NCBI RefSeq assembly: GCF_905397275.1
Contig: NZ_CAJPUY010000001.1
Coordinates: 186,001-250,000 of the forward strand
Direction: 5' to 3'
From: Cupriavidus yeoncheonensis
GTDB taxonomy: Bacteria; Pseudomonadota; Gammaproteobacteria; Burkholderiales; Burkholderiaceae
Length of the DNA: 64,000 nucleotides
A program made the position numbers and the translations under genes. Below the pieces are notes generated by a model. The model was not told where the DNA came from. It ran no database searches and was given only the letters and a program-made list of their open reading frames with translations. Below, in pieces: positions 61,901 to 64,000 of the stretch (position 1 is its first letter; each line of letters starts with the position of its first letter).

Positions 61901-62643
61901 CCGTGGTCGACGTGGGCCGCGTGCGCGTCGCTGCGATGCGCGTTGTCGACTCGTCGAACCCGCCCGTGGTAATGGACCCGTCGATGTACACCACGAACCT
62001 GGACGCCGGCACGCTGACGTTCGGCCCAACGGTGAGCACGTCCGGCATGACGGGAACGATCTACGTCGAGAACCGAGTCGAGGACATGGCGATGGCGTCT
62101 GACGTGCAGATCACCGGCCGCATTGCACTGACGAAGCAACTGACGCACACGTATCCCGCAGGGGAGGCGAAGGTCAGCTCTGCGCTCATCATGGGCGACC
62201 TGCAGGCGCGCATGTCGCTGTCGTTCGCGCAGACGACTTGGGCGAGCGTGTTTTCCGACACGGTGTCAGGTGGCAGCCCATCGAGCAACTACAACTTCGC
62301 CAGCTACCCGCTCGTGGTGACGGATCAGTCCGCGATACAAGAGCGTTGGGCACTGGTGTTCACCAGCTCGTCGAGCTTCAATATCATCGGCGAGGCGGTC
62401 GGCAACATTGGCACCGGGACGATCAACGCCGATACCTTCCCAACCAATCCGGCGACCGGCCAGCCGTACTTCACGCTGAAGTCGAACGGGTGGGGCGGTG
62501 GGTGGGCCATCGGCAATGTGCTGCGATTCAACACGGCTGGTGCCAACTATCCGCTGTGGCTCGCGCGCACGGTACTGCAATCGACCGCGACCGGGCAGAG
62601 CGATTCGTTCCGTCTGCAGATCCGCGGCGACATCGACGCATAA
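58981..62643 (+). CDS. Large tail structural protein (1220 aa)
   Basis: Almost entirely beta, with Gly/Thr/Ser-rich repeats. Units such as GTIVYATGTVTITLGSLPDD and GTISYATNTVQFTQTPSTGT recur about every 110-150 residues, each reading as value, then NY-TG-V-L or NYVAGTV. It probably builds the tail tip or side fibres. No known receptor-binding domain is recognised. GAGATTTGACGA precedes the ATG. Confidence 0.7.
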   Translation: MTSSITSNSIKLMKGEVLLDTDNGGGKITANEVVDGVSNNLFPDVSELDRTYGRIGLRKSFASVNTTTTDSYLGAHAIVLKQPDDPNVSITMFTTKSWTDQRVAAANNIQSYLAKSVKWPGQVLGVQLAGQRSVQLLLRVGDSLPKVGQSLVLIQNEGLGSEFSQFVRVQNVATQTRQFTVLVGGQSVTFTGVMVTLTISAQLQYTFTGPDPSPLDLGSSAGAICRDTQVANAANYYGVADLIANVAPGDIAVQAKSIYSQLVPSAQSQTPLTNLSAAGTTNPAVQSGQANQTLTLVLSGPSYVYVPTSVMPGTWTLGPYSDDKQGNVIVTSSGTVVGTISYATNTVQFTQTPSTGTLTMSWMPAGVPILPQNTASIDINQTNRVNVFVMTLIPSPSPRRLQVSYMSQGNWYTMQDQGGSSTGSIKAADPSIGAGTIVYATGTVTITLGSLPDDASSILFTWASPANVFNRSNTAPPAPYVEFTITPPAGQQLVQSGLTITWPKLPSGTNTAALDPATQTFSGDGTGYARWANGQYLLRMAPNTITATGTVFTANYNLGTKKTAHFNAPLRDGSGNLSVSLPDTNVVAGTVKVTWNVLINDYSLISNIPAQMQYFRTDPYITAQDNGSGVLKRYNGDGTSTTVTNGAVNYVAGTVTFKPDVIVKIAQPLFQSNLIGYMKNANGIGIDRSDPVYQNTLQGIQYYDAAATYPNDTTGSVDVEYMTTSGSATQQTATMSQWGINLMYQYAETMVPGSTMFTWAGATYYDDLVGNLYSGFNPLTNAGTLSGSINYSTGLATITQWTSGGANSLSLKSMLTTQGNVPVDFASFRIPAAPVVPGSLQIQFSPVTGGSVSVTANADGSISGTNVLGLVNYQTGVVNLRFGKLVTAAGNESQVWYNAAAVTADGKIFKPYPAFASTIVFNAVAYSYLPLDASILGLDPVRLPTDGRVPIFQKGYVVVVHHTAKQVVTPANGTVVDVGRVRVAAMRVVDSSNPPVVMDPSMYTTNLDAGTLTFGPTVSTSGMTGTIYVENRVEDMAMASDVQITGRIALTKQLTHTYPAGEAKVSSALIMGDLQARMSLSFAQTTWASVFSDTVSGGSPSSNYNFASYPLVVTDQSAIQERWALVFTSSSSFNIIGEAVGNIGTGTINADTFPTNPATGQPYFTLKSNGWGGGWAIGNVLRFNTAGANYPLWLARTVLQSTATGQSDSFRLQIRGDIDA

Positions 62644-62652
62644 GAGGACAAC

Positions 62653-63876
62653 ATGCCCGCTGTTTATCCGAAGCTGCTCACCTCGCAGGACTACGGCGCC
62701 CCGACGCTCCCGGCCACGGCCGGATCGTTGATCGGGGTGCTCGACGCGTGTCTGAAGGACGGCTACGGCAGCCGCCCGATTGGCGCCGTCACGGTGTCCG
62801 GGACGACCGCGCAGGCCAATGTCGGCACCGGCCACGGCCTGCTGGCAGGACAGGTGATCCTGATCGCCGGCGCCAACGAAAGTCAGCACAATGGCGAGTT
62901 CAAGATCGCGGCGATCGGGCAGAACACGGTGACCTACACGGTGCCCGCCGGCACGCCGTCGCCGGCCACCGGCACGATCACGTTCAAGATGGCCCCGCTC
63001 GGCTGGAACAAGGTGTTTTCCGGCACGAACAAGGCGGTGTACCGCACGGCAGCGACTAGCAACACGGTGGGTCTGTACCTGCGCGTCGACGACAACCCGA
63101 CCGCGCTGGGCTTCGCCAACCGCGTCGCGCAGGTTACCGCCTACGAGCTGATGACCGACGTGGACACCGGCTTCTACGCGGTGCCACGCCCGACGCAGAA
63201 CACACTCAACTGGCCCAAGTCGGACAACAACACTGGTACCAACGGGGGCGTCCGCAACTGGGCGATCTACGGCGACGACCGGTTCTTCTATTTCTGGGTC
63301 AACCCGAGCCAGCAGCAGTCCGTCTCGATGAATGGCCTCACGGTGGGATTTGGGGACCTGGACGCCCCTCAGTCGATTGACGCCTACGGCGCCATGTTGA
63401 CGGGGTACAACTACGATTCGACGCAGAGCGCATCGGTTGGCGGGGGCGACCTGGCGTACTCGATTGCCTCCCCCATGACGGCGTATTGCCCTCGGCCCCC
63501 GAACGGGATTGGCACTCCGCAGGCCCTGTACCACCTCGCGCCGGGGGTGGTATCCGGTTCGGTCTCCGGGAATATCGCCGGCCTGGGTATCGCTTGGCCG
63601 GATGCGACGACCGGTGGGTTCTTCCTCAACAACGTACTTTGTACCGACGGTAAGGGGTTTCGGGGGTGGCTGCCTGGCATGCACCACATTATCCAGGCTC
63701 TACCCCTCGGCAACGCCACCACTGCGGTGATCCAGCACCTGGGTCAGATCGACGGTATGCGCAACCTACTCGGCCGGAAGTTGGGGTTCATGTCATCGGG
63801 CGCCCCGCAGGTGGCGACCTATATCGGGAGCGGCTATTTCTTCGACCTGACCGGTCCGATCCGTAACTACAACTGA
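62653..63876 (+). CDS. Tail protein (407 aa), first of a tandem family
   Basis: N-terminal YPKLLTSQDYGAPTLPATAG with SLIGVLDACLKDGYGSRP, an Ig-like insert (VTVSGTTAQANVGTGHGLLA), then a domain with NNTGTNGGVRNWAIYGDDRF and a C-terminal GKGFRGWLPGMHHIIQ. Related proteins occur as adjacent paralogues in phage tail clusters. AAGAGGAC precedes the ATG. Confidence 0.7.
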   Translation: MPAVYPKLLTSQDYGAPTLPATAGSLIGVLDACLKDGYGSRPIGAVTVSGTTAQANVGTGHGLLAGQVILIAGANESQHNGEFKIAAIGQNTVTYTVPAGTPSPATGTITFKMAPLGWNKVFSGTNKAVYRTAATSNTVGLYLRVDDNPTALGFANRVAQVTAYELMTDVDTGFYAVPRPTQNTLNWPKSDNNTGTNGGVRNWAIYGDDRFFYFWVNPSQQQSVSMNGLTVGFGDLDAPQSIDAYGAMLTGYNYDSTQSASVGGGDLAYSIASPMTAYCPRPPNGIGTPQALYHLAPGVVSGSVSGNIAGLGIAWPDATTGGFFLNNVLCTDGKGFRGWLPGMHHIIQALPLGNATTAVIQHLGQIDGMRNLLGRKLGFMSSGAPQVATYIGSGYFFDLTGPIRNYN

Positions 63877-63884
63877 GTGGCGCT

Positions 63885-64000
63885 ATGTCCAACGTCGTTA
63901 AATTCATGCACTCCGACATGGTCAACGCCCCGACCGTGTTCGGCAATGCTGGCGGCACGATCCCGATGCTCGACGCCTGCCTCAAGGATGGATGGGGCTC
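63885..64000 (+). CDS. Tail protein, paralogue of the preceding gene (cut by window edge)
   Basis: The visible 38 codons read MSNVVKFMHSDMVNAPTVFG, NAGGTIPMLDACLKDGWG and align with residues 3-42 of the 407-aa protein (GAPTLPATAGSLIGVLDACL). The gene continues beyond the window. Confidence 0.7.
   Translation, partial: MSNVVKFMHSDMVNAPTVFGNAGGTIPMLDACLKDGWG

Noticed and set aside
1..64000. CRISPR arrays, insertion sequences and rRNA
   Set aside because: No regularly spaced direct repeats, no transposase signature and no rRNA segments were seen in the window.

Overview
The window is high-GC DNA from a Burkholderiales bacterium, most likely Cupriavidus or Ralstonia (inferred from gene content: a Bug/TctC-type receptor fragment, a DUF1177-PepE-IclR cluster, a DHA2/HlyD/OprM efflux operon under a MarR regulator, typA, dusA). 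Positions 1 to about 19050 are host chromosome. From the 3' end of a tRNA-His gene at 18975-19051 to the right edge, the sequence is the left and central part of a lambda-like siphoprophage. Its right end, including lysis genes and attR, lies outside the window.

Host part: a leftward IclR-PepE-DUF1177 cluster followed by the tail of a Bug receptor (1-2678); a DUF3606 gene (2809-3003); a tripartite efflux operon with MarR regulator (3126-8207); typA (8395-10215); a fatty acid hydroxylase; a chemoreceptor; an enoyl-CoA hydratase-fold enzyme; an FMN reductase; small secreted proteins and lipoproteins; dusA; and tRNA-His. Two small genes here (49 aa at 17734, 47 aa at 18111) are short and easily missed.

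Prophage layout: integrase and a DUF4224 protein next to tRNA-His (19171-20581); a patchy zone of head-to-head gene pairs (20709-23185); a leftward early operon from PL (29848 down to 23299) with ERF annealase, YqaJ exonuclease, an RdgC-FtsK-gamma fusion and many small genes; an immunity block (30250-32933) in which a CI-type repressor with two helix-turn-helix domains lies upstream of a bacterial PH-domain membrane protein and a two-helix membrane protein; and a rightward operon from PR (32574-39670) with a YdaS/Cro-like protein, a CrpP/Rmf-like protein, a cytosine methyltransferase, YbcO, a replication protein, a DUF1064-type nuclease, a Rha/KilAC antirepressor, NinB and a Mor-like activator. 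Six related 15-bp near-palindromes lie in two triplets (29901-29975 and 32501-32564) over PL and over PR/PRM, an arrangement like OL and OR of lambda.

A non-phage-like island (about 39.8-44.5 kb: methyltransferase, FemAB-like acyltransferase, broken ghrA, a crp fragment, an intact Crp-family regulator) separates the early genes from the late operon. The late operon follows lambda order (Nu1-like, A, W, B, C, D, E, FII-like, Z, U, V, H) but lacks the two tail-assembly chaperone genes before the tape measure gene. It ends in large tail proteins that include a tandemly repeated family. A 20-bp motif followed by a hairpin recurs in three of its few intergenic gaps.

Main candidates for new biology: the repressor-linked bPH2 plus two-TM membrane module in the position of lambda rexAB; the four head-to-head pairs sharing a TGCTACGAT-type promoter; the RdgC-FtsK-gamma fusion; and the repeated late-operon leader hairpin.
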